Part shown: positions 14,487 to 24,349 of the stretch, piece by piece | How the letters are laid out: every line of letters begins with the position of its first letter | Position numbering within the stretch: the stretch's first letter is position 1 | Assembly (NCBI RefSeq): GCF_036492245.1 | Contig: NZ_AP025286.1 | Location: 1,426,001 to 1,490,000 of the forward strand | Direction of reading: 5' to 3' | Length of the DNA: 64,000 nucleotides | Origin: Treponema bryantii | Lineage (GTDB): Bacteria; Spirochaetota; Spirochaetia; Treponematales; Treponemataceae | The notes under the pieces: model-generated | Databases searched by the model: none | What the model was told of the DNA's origin: nothing | What the model saw: only the letters and a program-made list of their open reading frames with translations | Position numbers and translations under genes: made by a program

Positions 14487-15668
14487 ATGAAAGCAGTTAA
14501 TGATGCACACGAATTGGAGTATGGCACTAAACCCGACGCCGTTGCAAAAGCGCCAGGCCGATTTCATCTGATAGGTGAACATTCCTGGTTCTTCAAAGAT
14601 AAAACAATGTCGATGGCAGTAAATCTGCCCGTCTATGTTGCAATTTCGAAACGAGATGATACTTCCATTAAGTTCTACTTCCATCAGCTTAATGAAAGGA
14701 AAAAAGCAAGCATAACGTCCTTAAAGCTTAAGAAGGAAGACCGGTGGGCTAATGCGGCAAAAGCAGTTGTCTACGGTTTTACTTCCGGTGGTTTTTCGCT
14801 GGGCGGTATGAATATCACTATCTACAGCGAAATAATTCCTTCTGCCGGCTTCGGAATAACGACAGCTGCAAAAGCCGCAACAGCCGTTGCAATCAAACAT
14901 CTTTTTAATCTTAACTGCTCAGATTCAGAGCTCCTTCAAGTCATTGAACGCGGTAACCGCCGTTTCCTTCAGAATAACAACTACATTGCAGATAACTTTG
15001 CAGCACTTTTTTCCAAGAAAAACAATATCATAATTACAGATCACTTCAAAAACACCTGGGACTATGTTCCTTTCAATTTTGAAGATAAAAAGGTTCTTCT
15101 TGTTGATACAAAGGTACCTCGTGTTTCAGTCTGGAATGAAGAAACACTCCATGAACCTCAGTATGCGCTTATTATGGGTGATATGAGGGAGCGTAAGCCT
15201 AATGTTTATGGTGGCTGGCGCTACATTGATGATGTTACAGATATCAATGAACAGCTTTCAGTTGTAAGTGAAGACGTAAGACGCAAGCTGCTTTCTGTTC
15301 TTTATGAGCATAATGATATTCTTGATGCCCGTGAAGGAATTGAAAAAGGCGACTTCTTTAAGTTTGCACGCTCAGTAAACCACAGCCATGAAACAATGCG
15401 CGATATGTTTAATATTTCATGTCCTGAAATTGACTGGATTTTGAAGCGCGTAAATGAACTTGAACCTAATCTGGACTTTGTTCGTAACCCGGTAACCTGC
15501 GGTCGTATTACAGGAAAAGGCTTTGGACGCTGCCTTTATGCAATCATGCGTGAAGGCGACGTAGAAAACTTTAAGGCAAAGATTACTGAATTTGAAAAGA
15601 TTTTCGGTTTCCATCCGGATGTATATGAAGTTGAACCAGCAGATGGTGCTTCAATCGTTCGGGATTAG
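14487..15668 (+). CDS. Galactokinase-like GHMP kinase, divergent active site
   Basis: 393 residues, galactokinase length. It contains PGRFHLIGEHSWF near residue 26 (galactokinase signature G-R-x-N-L-I-G-E-H-T-D-Y), the second GHMP motif as SEIIPSAGFGITTAAKAATA near 120, and the third as CGRITGKGFGRCLYAI near 340. The Asp of GEHTDY that contacts the sugar is replaced (SWF), and the phosphate loop lacks the usual L-S-S-S. An Asp in NYIADNFAALF may be the catalytic base. It is therefore a GHMP-family phosphotransferase of uncertain substrate, not a proven galactokinase. The GGGAGG ribosome site is good. It is followed at 13 bases by surE in the same direction. Confidence 0.7.
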   Translation: MKAVNDAHELEYGTKPDAVAKAPGRFHLIGEHSWFFKDKTMSMAVNLPVYVAISKRDDTSIKFYFHQLNERKKASITSLKLKKEDRWANAAKAVVYGFTSGGFSLGGMNITIYSEIIPSAGFGITTAAKAATAVAIKHLFNLNCSDSELLQVIERGNRRFLQNNNYIADNFAALFSKKNNIIITDHFKNTWDYVPFNFEDKKVLLVDTKVPRVSVWNEETLHEPQYALIMGDMRERKPNVYGGWRYIDDVTDINEQLSVVSEDVRRKLLSVLYEHNDILDAREGIEKGDFFKFARSVNHSHETMRDMFNISCPEIDWILKRVNELEPNLDFVRNPVTCGRITGKGFGRCLYAIMREGDVENFKAKITEFEKIFGFHPDVYEVEPADGASIVRD

Positions 15669-15681
15669 CAGGTAATAGTTT

Positions 15682-16449
15682 ATGAAGATTCTTCTTGCTA
15701 ATGATGACGGAATACAGGCAAAGGGAATACAGATTCTTTATAACAGACTGATTCAGGATAGCGAAAACGAAGTTTATGTAATTGCCCCTGATTCAAACCG
15801 TTCTGCTGTTTCTCATCATATAACCATGTTTAAAGGTTATACGATTAAAGAACATAAAAAGAATCAATGGGCTATTTCCGGATTCCCAGTAGACTGTGCC
15901 TGTCTTGGGCTTATAAGTGATTTTTTCGATTTTAAGTTTGACCTTGTAATATCCGGCATAAATGAAGGCGCCAATATGGGAACTGACATCATATATTCAG
16001 GAACCTGCGGCGCGGCTCGTCAGGCAGTTTTAAATGGTGTCCCTGCAATTGCATTAAGTGTTAACCCGGAAATCTGGGATGAAGAACACGTTAATAATAT
16101 GAAATATGAAGCTCTTGCTGATTTTGCTGCAAAAAACTTAAAGGAGTTAGCTGCACTTGCAAGCATTGAACCTCCCCGTATTTTTGTAAATGTAAATGCA
16201 GGCTCTCTGGATTCATATAAAGGCGTAAAATATTGTAAGGATCTTTGTATCCGTAATTATGGAGATTCACTCCATGTAGAAAAAGGAGATGGCGAAATGC
16301 CTGTTTCTTATGTTATAGGAGGAGCTGTTCCTAAACATAATGAAAACTGCGATGCTTATGCAGTAAAAGAGGGCTTTATTGCAATATCCAGGGTTTATGC
16401 AGACCCTTTAGCGACAGAAATAGTGGACGGTATGCAATTTAAGTTGTAA
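15682..16449 (+). CDS. surE: 5'/3'-nucleotidase SurE
   Basis: 255 residues, normal for SurE. The N-terminus KILLANDDGIQAKGI carries the metal-binding Asp pair, followed by IAPDSNRSAVSHHIT and the conserved DLVISGINEGANMGTDIIYS with GTCGAARQA. It hydrolyses nucleoside monophosphates (5' and 3') in a metal-dependent way in the cytoplasm. It lies between the galactokinase-like gene and the TPR genes in one apparent transcription unit. The ribosome site before the ATG at 15682 (GCAGGTAATAGTTT) is weak. Confidence 0.95.
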   Translation: MKILLANDDGIQAKGIQILYNRLIQDSENEVYVIAPDSNRSAVSHHITMFKGYTIKEHKKNQWAISGFPVDCACLGLISDFFDFKFDLVISGINEGANMGTDIIYSGTCGAARQAVLNGVPAIALSVNPEIWDEEHVNNMKYEALADFAAKNLKELAALASIEPPRIFVNVNAGSLDSYKGVKYCKDLCIRNYGDSLHVEKGDGEMPVSYVIGGAVPKHNENCDAYAVKEGFIAISRVYADPLATEIVDGMQFKL

Positions 16450-16470
16450 AATAGTATAATAAGTAAAAGG

Positions 16471-17163
16471 GTGGGGAAATTGCAGAACAATAATATTTTA
16501 AATGAAGGTAAAGTCCTTTATACTCAAAAAAAATACGATAAGGCTCTTGCTTTCTTCTTAGGCTTACCAACCGATTCACCTGCAGATAAAATTGAAGTCT
16601 CTTATTATCTTGGTCTTTGTTATACTAAACTTGAACGTTATGATGATGCCCTTTTGTTTCTTGAACAGGTAGTAACTTCGGGCGGTAACTTAGAGAGAAC
16701 TCTTCAGTGTCGTTTTCTTCTTGCTGTAATTTATGCACTTTCAGGCAGAAAGCGTCTTGCAGATTTTGAATTGAATAAGCTTTTAGAAACAGGTTATATG
16801 ACAGCCTCTGTATATGCAGCAATAGCTTTTGTTGCATGGGAACAGAATGATACTGAGCGATGTCTGAATTACTATGAAAAATCTCTTAGAGAAGATCCTG
16901 AAAATGTTTCATCTTTGAATGGACTTGGCTATGTTCTTGCCTGCCAGGAAAAGGATTTAACAAGAGCTCTTTCTCTTTGTAAGCAGGCAGTAAAATCAGC
17001 TCCAAAATCAGCTGCATGTCTGGATTCACTTGGCTGGGTATATTATAAGCTTGGATTATATAAAGATGCTCTTCAATATCTGCAGCAGGCTGAAGATATT
17101 GATAAAATGAATGTAGAAATTACAGAGCATATAAAGTCTGTAAGACTTAAGGCAGGTCATTAG
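16471..17163 (+). CDS. Tetratricopeptide-repeat protein
   Basis: About 230 residues made of five to six TPR units (for example YYLGLCYTKLERYDDALLFL, SLNGLGYVLACQEKDLTRAL and CLDSLGWVYYKLGLYKDALQ). There is no signal peptide, so it is cytoplasmic or peripherally bound. A TTG at 16480, with GGGTGGGG 4-11 bases upstream, is a better start than the GTG at 16471, and gives MQNNNILNEGK. TPR proteins act as scaffolds; the partner is unknown. It is followed after 3 bases by a secreted TPR/NHL protein, so the two probably work together. Confidence 0.8.
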   Translation: MGKLQNNNILNEGKVLYTQKKYDKALAFFLGLPTDSPADKIEVSYYLGLCYTKLERYDDALLFLEQVVTSGGNLERTLQCRFLLAVIYALSGRKRLADFELNKLLETGYMTASVYAAIAFVAWEQNDTERCLNYYEKSLREDPENVSSLNGLGYVLACQEKDLTRALSLCKQAVKSAPKSAACLDSLGWVYYKLGLYKDALQYLQQAEDIDKMNVEITEHIKSVRLKAGH

Positions 17164-17166
17164 CCG

Positions 17167-19233
17167 ATGAAAAAAAGTGCCGCTATAATCATTTCCGTTT
17201 TATTCTCAGGATTAGCTCTATTTGCTCAGGTAACAACTGATGATGCAGGATTCCGTGTACCCGAAGACAGAATAAGAACCGGTAACGAAGGTTTTGCTTC
17301 TGAGGAATTCAGGCGCGGTGTACAGGCTTACTATAAAGGAGCCTTTAATGAAGCAATCGTTCAGTTTGAAAAAGCACTTGCATATCTTCCTGATGATAAC
17401 CTTATTCTGGACTGGCTTGGAAAAGCATATTATAAGGCAGGTCTTGAAGGTTCTGCTTTAAGTTACTGGAATAATGCCAGCGAAAACGGATATGGCGGAC
17501 TTCTTCTTGAAAATAAAATAGAAATTGTACGGGAACGTCGTGTTACCGGAGACTCTACAGATAAGCTTATGCGTTTTTCTGAAGCAGGAGCATTTCCAGG
17601 AGAGTTTAAGGGTAATCTGATTTTCAGCGGACCGGTTTCTGTTCAGCCAAATTATGACGGAACAATGTGGGTTGCAGCCTATAACACAAATGAAGTTATT
17701 CTTCTGAATCAGAATGGTAAGGTTGTAAACAGAATTGAAGGACCTGTAAATGGTTTCGACCGTCCGAGTGATATAATCCGCCTGCATGATGGAAATCTGC
17801 TGGTTTGTGAACAGGCTGGTGACAGACTGGCATTATTAAATCCTAAAGGTCGTTTTGAAAAATATATTGGTTCTAAGGGGCGCGGAACAGGTCAGGTTGT
17901 AGGACCTTTGTATCTGGCTCAGGATTATCTGGAACGTATTTATGTAACTGATTACGGTAACCGCCGCATTGATGTTTTTGATAAAGACGGAGAGCCTGTA
18001 TTTTTCTTTGGAAAAAAATCTGGTGATTTTGCAGGGCTTAAAGGACCTACCGGAATTGCTGTAATTGATGAGAGCGTCTTTGTTGCTGATGATCAGACTG
18101 GAAGTATTTATGAGTTTGACCGTGCAGGTAACTTTATCCGTGAACTCGTTGAAAAAGGAACTTTTAAGAAGCCTGAAGCAATAAAATACTGGAACGGCAG
18201 TCTTATTGTCTGTGATTCAAACAGAGTTGTTTCTGTTGATTCAGATTCAGGTGCAATTTTTGAATATGTACGCACTGGTAATGCTCCTTCTCGAGTAACT
18301 TCTGCAAGTCCGGATGTAAATGGAAATGTAATTGTAACTGATTTTACTGCAAATGAAGTTTATGTAATGTCTAAGGTTCAGGAACTTGTCGGCGGTTTAT
18401 TTGTTCAGATTGAACAGATTGATGCTTCAAAGTTCCCTAATGTAACTGTTGAATTACGTGTAGAAAACAGACATCGTCAGCCTGTAGTTGGTCTGCAGGA
18501 AGAAAACTTTTATCTCACAGAAAATATGCGGCCGGTTTCAAAGCTTAAGCTTCTGGGCGCGGCTTCCAATAACACAGATGCCGACATTACAATTATTATT
18601 GACCGTTCAATTAATTCCGCTGAATATGCCCGTGAGATCGAAAGCAGTGTAAAAGAGGTCGCCGCCTCGATGAATGGAATTGGTACGCTGAGAATTGTTG
18701 CGGCCGGAGCGATCCCTGCGGTTGAATATGTTGGTAGACCTGATTTGCTTGGGGATTTCAGTCTCGAAGCCTTAAAAACAAAGCAGACTAAATCTGCTGC
18801 CTGTGATCTTGCTTTACGCCTTGCTTCTAATGATCTGATAAATGCAGCAAAAAAACGAGGCATTGTTTTGATTACTGCAGGCGCGGCTAATTCTCTTACC
18901 TTTGAAAAATATAATCTTGCAGAGCTTTCTTCTTACATGAATAACAATTCTATTTCTTTATCTGTTATTCAGCTGGACCAGGGGGCTCTGGGAGATGAAC
19001 TTTCATATGTTGCTGAAAGTACTTCGGGAAACACTTATTACGTTTTCCGTCCTCAGGGCTTAAGTGATGTTGTAAAGGATATTATTGAACTTCCTCAGGG
19101 AATCTATCAGTTGTCATTTACATCTGCAATGTCTACAAACTTTGGAACAAATTATCTTCCTCTTGAATCAGAAGTTTATCTTTTGAACAGAAGTGGAAGA
19201 GATGAAACAGGATATTTTGCACCTCTGCAATAA
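17167..19233 (+). CDS. Secreted TPR, NHL beta-propeller and VWA-like protein
   Basis: 688 residues. A signal peptide (MKKSAAIIISVLFSGLALFAQ) leads into a short TPR region (about 45-100), then a six-bladed NHL-type propeller (about 130-410; repeated patterns such as PSDIIRLHDGNLLVCEQAGD, ERIYVTDYGNRRIDVFDKDG and PTGIAVIDESVFVADDQTGS). A C-terminal domain (about 430-680; DITIIIDRSINSA, then GIVLITAGAAN) resembles a von Willebrand A fold, with DRS in place of the DxSxS motif, so metal binding is doubtful. It is probably a periplasmic or surface scaffold. It is the last gene of the surE unit; the downstream gene is convergent. Confidence 0.75.
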   Translation: MKKSAAIIISVLFSGLALFAQVTTDDAGFRVPEDRIRTGNEGFASEEFRRGVQAYYKGAFNEAIVQFEKALAYLPDDNLILDWLGKAYYKAGLEGSALSYWNNASENGYGGLLLENKIEIVRERRVTGDSTDKLMRFSEAGAFPGEFKGNLIFSGPVSVQPNYDGTMWVAAYNTNEVILLNQNGKVVNRIEGPVNGFDRPSDIIRLHDGNLLVCEQAGDRLALLNPKGRFEKYIGSKGRGTGQVVGPLYLAQDYLERIYVTDYGNRRIDVFDKDGEPVFFFGKKSGDFAGLKGPTGIAVIDESVFVADDQTGSIYEFDRAGNFIRELVEKGTFKKPEAIKYWNGSLIVCDSNRVVSVDSDSGAIFEYVRTGNAPSRVTSASPDVNGNVIVTDFTANEVYVMSKVQELVGGLFVQIEQIDASKFPNVTVELRVENRHRQPVVGLQEENFYLTENMRPVSKLKLLGAASNNTDADITIIIDRSINSAEYAREIESSVKEVAASMNGIGTLRIVAAGAIPAVEYVGRPDLLGDFSLEALKTKQTKSAACDLALRLASNDLINAAKKRGIVLITAGAANSLTFEKYNLAELSSYMNNNSISLSVIQLDQGALGDELSYVAESTSGNTYYVFRPQGLSDVVKDIIELPQGIYQLSFTSAMSTNFGTNYLPLESEVYLLNRSGRDETGYFAPLQ

Positions 19234-19255
19234 TCATTAAGTTTGTAATAAAAAA

Positions 19256-22200
19256 CTAGAATTCGACTTTTGCACCAAGAGTTAAGCTCAAATTAAATCT
19301 GTGAGCCAGGTTCTGGTTTAAAATCAATTTGCCATCTATTCCTGCATAAACATTGTAGTAATCAAGAAAATCAATTCCAACTGTATGATTGATTGAATAG
19401 GTCTGCTTCAGAATATCTTCATTCTTTCCAATTTCTGCAGAAATACTGTCTTTTCGGGAAATCGAATAATCAGTTTGTTTTGCCTGTGGAACAAGATATT
19501 GCGCTAAAGTTGTTATAAGACTTGTCTTGGAAGGCCTTGAATAAGAAAGAGAATCCTTTACATCCCAATTTGCTGTATCTTCAATTGAGAAATTAAACTG
19601 TTCATTTAATACTGTTTTTTCTGAAATAAATAAAAGCAGCTGTGCATAAGCCTGTATATTTATCTTAAAGTTTGAAGCGTCTGTAGCAGGGATTTTCATA
19701 ATTGCGGAAATACTGGTTGTAAGCTCTTCCTGATTAAACCAGTTGAAAGTCTTATTTAAACTGTTTCTTCCAAAATTATTTACAGAATTATTTGTTAGAA
19801 CAAGTTTAATCTGATAAAGATCTTTTACCGGCTGTTGTATACTGATTTCACGGGTAAGGGCTAGGGTTAATGCTGACGGTATATATAAATCCTTTTTGGA
19901 ATTATAAAGATTTCTGCGGAAGTTTCCTTCATATTTTGCAGCATAACTTGAGCCGTAAGAAAGTTTATCTTTCAGATTCTGATCGAACAATTCATAAAAA
20001 GGAATGCTTGTATAAAACCAGTATCTTTCATCTTGAAGTGAAAAAAGCAGCTGATTATCTGTTTTATAATTTCCGCCGTTTTTAATTTTTTGAATTCCAC
20101 CGCCTGTTCTTGAGATTTCAAAGTTTATATAGTTTTTATCTTTTGTAAACGGAAAATGAAGTGCAAGGTGTTCTTTGTCTGCAAACACGGTATTATTGTT
20201 TTCCTCACTTTCCAGCATTTCCAGCTGATATGTGTCTGACAGTTCATAAATCAGCTTTGGTTTTAATGTAATAAGACTGTCTTTCAGTTGTATGGGAATT
20301 ATGCCGGAAATATTTGCAGACCAGAGTGTATTTCTGAGAACTGCATTTTCTTTTCCCAGTGAATATTCAAGTGCGGAAATGTTCAGCCAGCTTTTACTGT
20401 ATGAGGCGAGGGCATCCAGAGGGGTGGAACCGGGATTTTTTTGTGAGACGGAAAGTTTAGCATTGATTCCAATTTCAGAATCAGAAATTTTCTGATTATA
20501 TGCAGCAGTAATTTCTGCATTTTGTTTTCCCTGATATGCTGAATCTACCGCGGAAGTTTTAAGGGCCGTTTTTACAGGAATCTTCAAAGGTGTAAAATCT
20601 ATAGAAAAGGAGTTTTCTTTTCTAAGTTCATTTACAGCAGGCCTGTAGCGGTATGTATCTTCTACTGAAAAAAGCTTAAAGATAAATAAATTATTGTCTG
20701 TTTTAATACTATGACCGGCTTCTGAGAATTTAGGGCTGTCGAGTACATTCTGTACGGCTGCATCTGCAGAAAGTTTTACTCCGCTAAGGTTTGCACTTCC
20801 TTTTGTTTTAATACTGATAAATGGATCAGGTTCTGTAAAGTTTCCGCTTCCCTGATCGGATTCTACGGAAATATATACATCCTTAAAAAGTTCGTAGTCT
20901 TTTATTGTAATCAGATTGCCTTCTTTTTTATATTCTGCAGAAATATAATTTCTTGCAGTACCATAATTTAGAGCATCATTAAAGCTGACTTTAGTTATAA
21001 AAAACTGCTGTTCGCCAGAAACTGATGGTATACCTTCGGCTTCAATACTGATTCTGGATGGTATGATTTCCTTTGTAAGTTTCAGCGTATAGATATCTTC
21101 TGAGAGTTTATTTCCATCAAAAAGAACTTCTTTTCCATCTGTCTGAATTTTAATTGTGTGAGAAGTTTTATCTTGAAGTAGTGTATATGCATTTTTAATT
21201 TCAAGATAAACTGCTGTGTCTCCTGTATCTTTTGTACCTGTATCCTGATCTATTATAAAAAGGATTGGCCCTGTAAAACCTGTGGCATTTTCATTTTTGA
21301 ATTCAAATTCTATATTGATGTTTTGATAGGCTGAAAAATCCTGTTCAGTAAAGCTGACTGACGAAGTTTTCTGTGGTTCCAGAATTTTGGCATCTGGAGA
21401 ACTTTCTTTTTCATCCTGATAATCTTCCCAGATACCTTCCCACGAGTAAAGTAAAAGTCCTTCTGCAGTGTTGTCATTTAATAAGGATATGGCGGCTTTT
21501 TCTTTAAGAATAAGTCCGTTTTTATCATAAGTAATTCCGGTTGTAAGTGCAGTAAAGCTGCTTTTTTGAGTTCCATTTTCTATAAATGTATTTTTTTTAT
21601 AAACAGGAATTCTTGTTGTAAGTGCTATATCTCCTGTAAGCTCCGGAAAAAAATCAATTTTAAGGCCTGCAGCCACAGATACAGCTCCACTTGTAAAATC
21701 TGAGTTCTCTTCCTGCCAGGTTATTAACAATTGGTCTGTTTCTGAAACTGCCTGATTTAATTCAACAACTCCGGTGTTCTCATTAAAAACTGTTCCTGTT
21801 AAAAGATTTCCGTTTTTATAAACCTGTACTGTTCCAGCTGCTGCTTTTTTTGAAATCTGAATTTCTGTTACAGGGCTGTAGGTTCTGGCTCTGATTGCAA
21901 GGTCGGTTTTCTGGGGAAATCCCAGATATATTTCAGGACAGTCTTCTGCAAACGGATAAACACTTTGCGGAGTCTCCTTGTTTGCTACTCTTATGCTGCT
22001 CTGTTTGGTATCAAAAAAGTTTTCATATAATCTTGTATAAAGTTCATCTGCTTCAAAGGCTTTAAATTTTGCAACAGGCATTTCTGATTTATCTGCTATT
22101 ACAAGAAAATCTGCTGCATCTTTTGTTCCTCTGTTATAAATAGAAGGGCAGAGAAATGGAGAAAAACCTTCATAGTTTTGAATGATAAGGGCAGGTTCTC

Positions 22201-24349
22201 CTTCAATGGCGGTAAGCATTTCATAATCATATTCTTCAAGCTTAAACTCACCGCCGTTTCCCAGAGTTTTTTGAATCTGACCGAGAAAACTTGATTCATT
22301 GTTCCAGTTGCCTGCATCTGAAATTATTGCTGAAGCATTCTGTGAAAAATAAAATGTTATAAGAATACTTGGAATTTCTCCGTTTGCATTTTTACCGCTT
22401 TCAGCTTCCTGTGAAATATAAAGTCTTGGTTCACTGTCAGAGCCGCTTGTCTGCACAATACTGTATTCATCTGTGCGGAGTTTACGGTATTTTATTCCAC
22501 GATCATCTGTATAAGAGCCGCCTTTTACTTCAAGATAAACGTTTTGAATTTCAAAAAGCTTTTGTGATGATTCTGAAGGGAAATGAAATTCCCGTCCATA
22601 AGCAAAATCTTCTGCGCGGATTTTTACATCAGAAACCTTATTCATTCCGTAATAAATCTGACTTTTGGTTTCTGTCATATCATATCGTAAAAGAAAATCT
22701 GCTTTTATTTTTTCTGAAGGAGAAACAAGCTGAAGTGAGATTCCCGGAGCCTGATTATTTCCTCCGCGGAGTGAATAACCAAAGTGCTCTGCAGAATAGC
22801 CTTCATTCATTGTTATTCCACGGTTTGCAAGACGAAAGTGACGGATAAGGCCATCTCCTTTATAGCCAAAGGCAAAGGTATTTTTTGTAAATTCGTCTGC
22901 AAAGGCTGCTTCAAAATACCAGTGATTATTAAGCATTAAAAGTGCAGAAATATCAGTTTCCTGAGTAAAAACCGGTACGGAAGGAGAAAAGGCTGTAAGC
23001 GTATCGTTTCCAAAAGTGATATCCAGACCTCCTGTAAACTCCATTTTCCAAAGTCCGCTTACAGAAAAATCAACATGATTATTATCATTTAATTCATAAT
23101 CAAAAAGATATACCGGCTGTTCTGCCTGCATTTTAGAAGGAACTGCAGCAAGTAAAAAAGCAAGGAGAGCTGCCTTTAATGTTCTTGCTTTACTTACTTT
23201 AATTTCCGGATGTTTTTTAGACAGATTCAGAATTGCTTTTTCAACAGCCTGCTTTTTTTTGTCATTATTGGTATCAAATAAATCCTGCTGATAAGGTTTT
23301 TCTTCTTTTGTGATATTTTCAAAGCCTACACCAAGAAGTCTTATGCCTCGGCCATTTTCATAGCGTTTTTCAAAAAGTCTTTTGATTATTTCAAAAAAGG
23401 AATCGAGAGTAATGATATTCCGTTCAACTGTTTCCTGGACTGTTGAAGTAGAAAAATCATCATAACGAATCTTTACAAATGCTGTTCTTGAAAAGCTTTC
23501 TTCCTTTAGCAGTCGGAAAAATACACCGTGAGCAAGTTCAAGCAATTCGGTTTCTATCGTATAAATGTCGGTAAGATCAAATGGAAAGGTTGTTTCTGCA
23601 CTGATTGAATGTGATTTTGCTTCTCGTGAAAAGGATTCTTTTTCTCCGCCCCTGACTACGTTATACAGAAAGCCTGCCATGTTTTTGCCGAAAAGAAATT
23701 CAAGAGAGTTATAATCTCTTTCATAAATATCACGTGTAGAAGTTAAACCTTTGCTTCGAATCAGTTCAAGAGATTTTGGACCAAGTCCCCAGACTTTATT
23801 AAGCGGAAGATTCAGCATAAAAGCTTCTTCTGTTCCCGGCTTGATAACATAAAAACCGTCCGGTTTGGAAAGCCCCGAAGCAATTTTTGCAAGATATTTT
23901 GTTGTTGCAAGTCCGATTGATACTGTAAGTCCTGTTTCTTCTTTTACACGTGCTTTTATTTTTCTGGCTGTTTCTTCCGGCGGACCAAATAGCTTTTCTG
24001 TTCCTGTAAGGTCTACAAATGCTTCATCAATGGACATCTGGTCAACATCCGGAGAATAATCACGGAATATATTCATGATTTGATGGGAAAGTTCTGCATA
24101 ACGGTGCATTCTTCCATGTACAAAAATGCCCTGCGGACAAAGCTTATAAGCCTGGAATGTTGGCATTGCAGAATGAACTCCAAAGGCCCGTGCTTCATAA
24201 GATGCAGTTGAAACAACACTTCGCCGGTCTTCTGGTTTTCCGCCTACAATTACAGGTTTTCCTCTTAATTCAGGATTATCAAGCTGCTCAACAGAAGCAA
24301 AGAAAGCGTCCAGATCTACATGAAGATACCAGTGAAGGATATTCTGCAT
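19256..24349 (-). CDS. dinB: In-frame fusion: DNA polymerase IV (DinB) followed by a large outer-membrane-type protein
   Basis: A single uninterrupted frame of 1697 codons. Residues 1-382 are a complete Y-family polymerase: catalytic HVDLDAFFASVE, palm SIDEAFVDLTG, the HhH region LNKVWGLGPKSLELI, the little finger with FVKIRYDDFSTST, and a normal C-terminal end (QQDLFDTNNDKKK, then a KAILNLSKKH helix). Directly after it comes a signal-peptide-like stretch (KVSKARTLKAALLAFLLAAV, then PSKMQA before EQPVYLF). About 1290 residues of beta-rich sequence follow, ending in LTLGAKVEF with a terminal Phe, as in outer-membrane barrels. No stop codon or canonical start separates the halves. An in-frame ATT at 23203 would start the second part as MKVSKARTLK. 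The gene overlaps the upstream gene by one base. Confidence 0.8.
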   Translation of the reverse strand: MQNILHWYLHVDLDAFFASVEQLDNPELRGKPVIVGGKPEDRRSVVSTASYEARAFGVHSAMPTFQAYKLCPQGIFVHGRMHRYAELSHQIMNIFRDYSPDVDQMSIDEAFVDLTGTEKLFGPPEETARKIKARVKEETGLTVSIGLATTKYLAKIASGLSKPDGFYVIKPGTEEAFMLNLPLNKVWGLGPKSLELIRSKGLTSTRDIYERDYNSLEFLFGKNMAGFLYNVVRGGEKESFSREAKSHSISAETTFPFDLTDIYTIETELLELAHGVFFRLLKEESFSRTAFVKIRYDDFSTSTVQETVERNIITLDSFFEIIKRLFEKRYENGRGIRLLGVGFENITKEEKPYQQDLFDTNNDKKKQAVEKAILNLSKKHPEIKVSKARTLKAALLAFLLAAVPSKMQAEQPVYLFDYELNDNNHVDFSVSGLWKMEFTGGLDITFGNDTLTAFSPSVPVFTQETDISALLMLNNHWYFEAAFADEFTKNTFAFGYKGDGLIRHFRLANRGITMNEGYSAEHFGYSLRGGNNQAPGISLQLVSPSEKIKADFLLRYDMTETKSQIYYGMNKVSDVKIRAEDFAYGREFHFPSESSQKLFEIQNVYLEVKGGSYTDDRGIKYRKLRTDEYSIVQTSGSDSEPRLYISQEAESGKNANGEIPSILITFYFSQNASAIISDAGNWNNESSFLGQIQKTLGNGGEFKLEEYDYEMLTAIEGEPALIIQNYEGFSPFLCPSIYNRGTKDAADFLVIADKSEMPVAKFKAFEADELYTRLYENFFDTKQSSIRVANKETPQSVYPFAEDCPEIYLGFPQKTDLAIRARTYSPVTEIQISKKAAAGTVQVYKNGNLLTGTVFNENTGVVELNQAVSETDQLLITWQEENSDFTSGAVSVAAGLKIDFFPELTGDIALTTRIPVYKKNTFIENGTQKSSFTALTTGITYDKNGLILKEKAAISLLNDNTAEGLLLYSWEGIWEDYQDEKESSPDAKILEPQKTSSVSFTEQDFSAYQNINIEFEFKNENATGFTGPILFIIDQDTGTKDTGDTAVYLEIKNAYTLLQDKTSHTIKIQTDGKEVLFDGNKLSEDIYTLKLTKEIIPSRISIEAEGIPSVSGEQQFFITKVSFNDALNYGTARNYISAEYKKEGNLITIKDYELFKDVYISVESDQGSGNFTEPDPFISIKTKGSANLSGVKLSADAAVQNVLDSPKFSEAGHSIKTDNNLFIFKLFSVEDTYRYRPAVNELRKENSFSIDFTPLKIPVKTALKTSAVDSAYQGKQNAEITAAYNQKISDSEIGINAKLSVSQKNPGSTPLDALASYSKSWLNISALEYSLGKENAVLRNTLWSANISGIIPIQLKDSLITLKPKLIYELSDTYQLEMLESEENNNTVFADKEHLALHFPFTKDKNYINFEISRTGGGIQKIKNGGNYKTDNQLLFSLQDERYWFYTSIPFYELFDQNLKDKLSYGSSYAAKYEGNFRRNLYNSKKDLYIPSALTLALTREISIQQPVKDLYQIKLVLTNNSVNNFGRNSLNKTFNWFNQEELTTSISAIMKIPATDASNFKINIQAYAQLLLFISEKTVLNEQFNFSIEDTANWDVKDSLSYSRPSKTSLITTLAQYLVPQAKQTDYSISRKDSISAEIGKNEDILKQTYSINHTVGIDFLDYYNVYAGIDGKLILNQNLAHRFNLSLTLGAKVEF

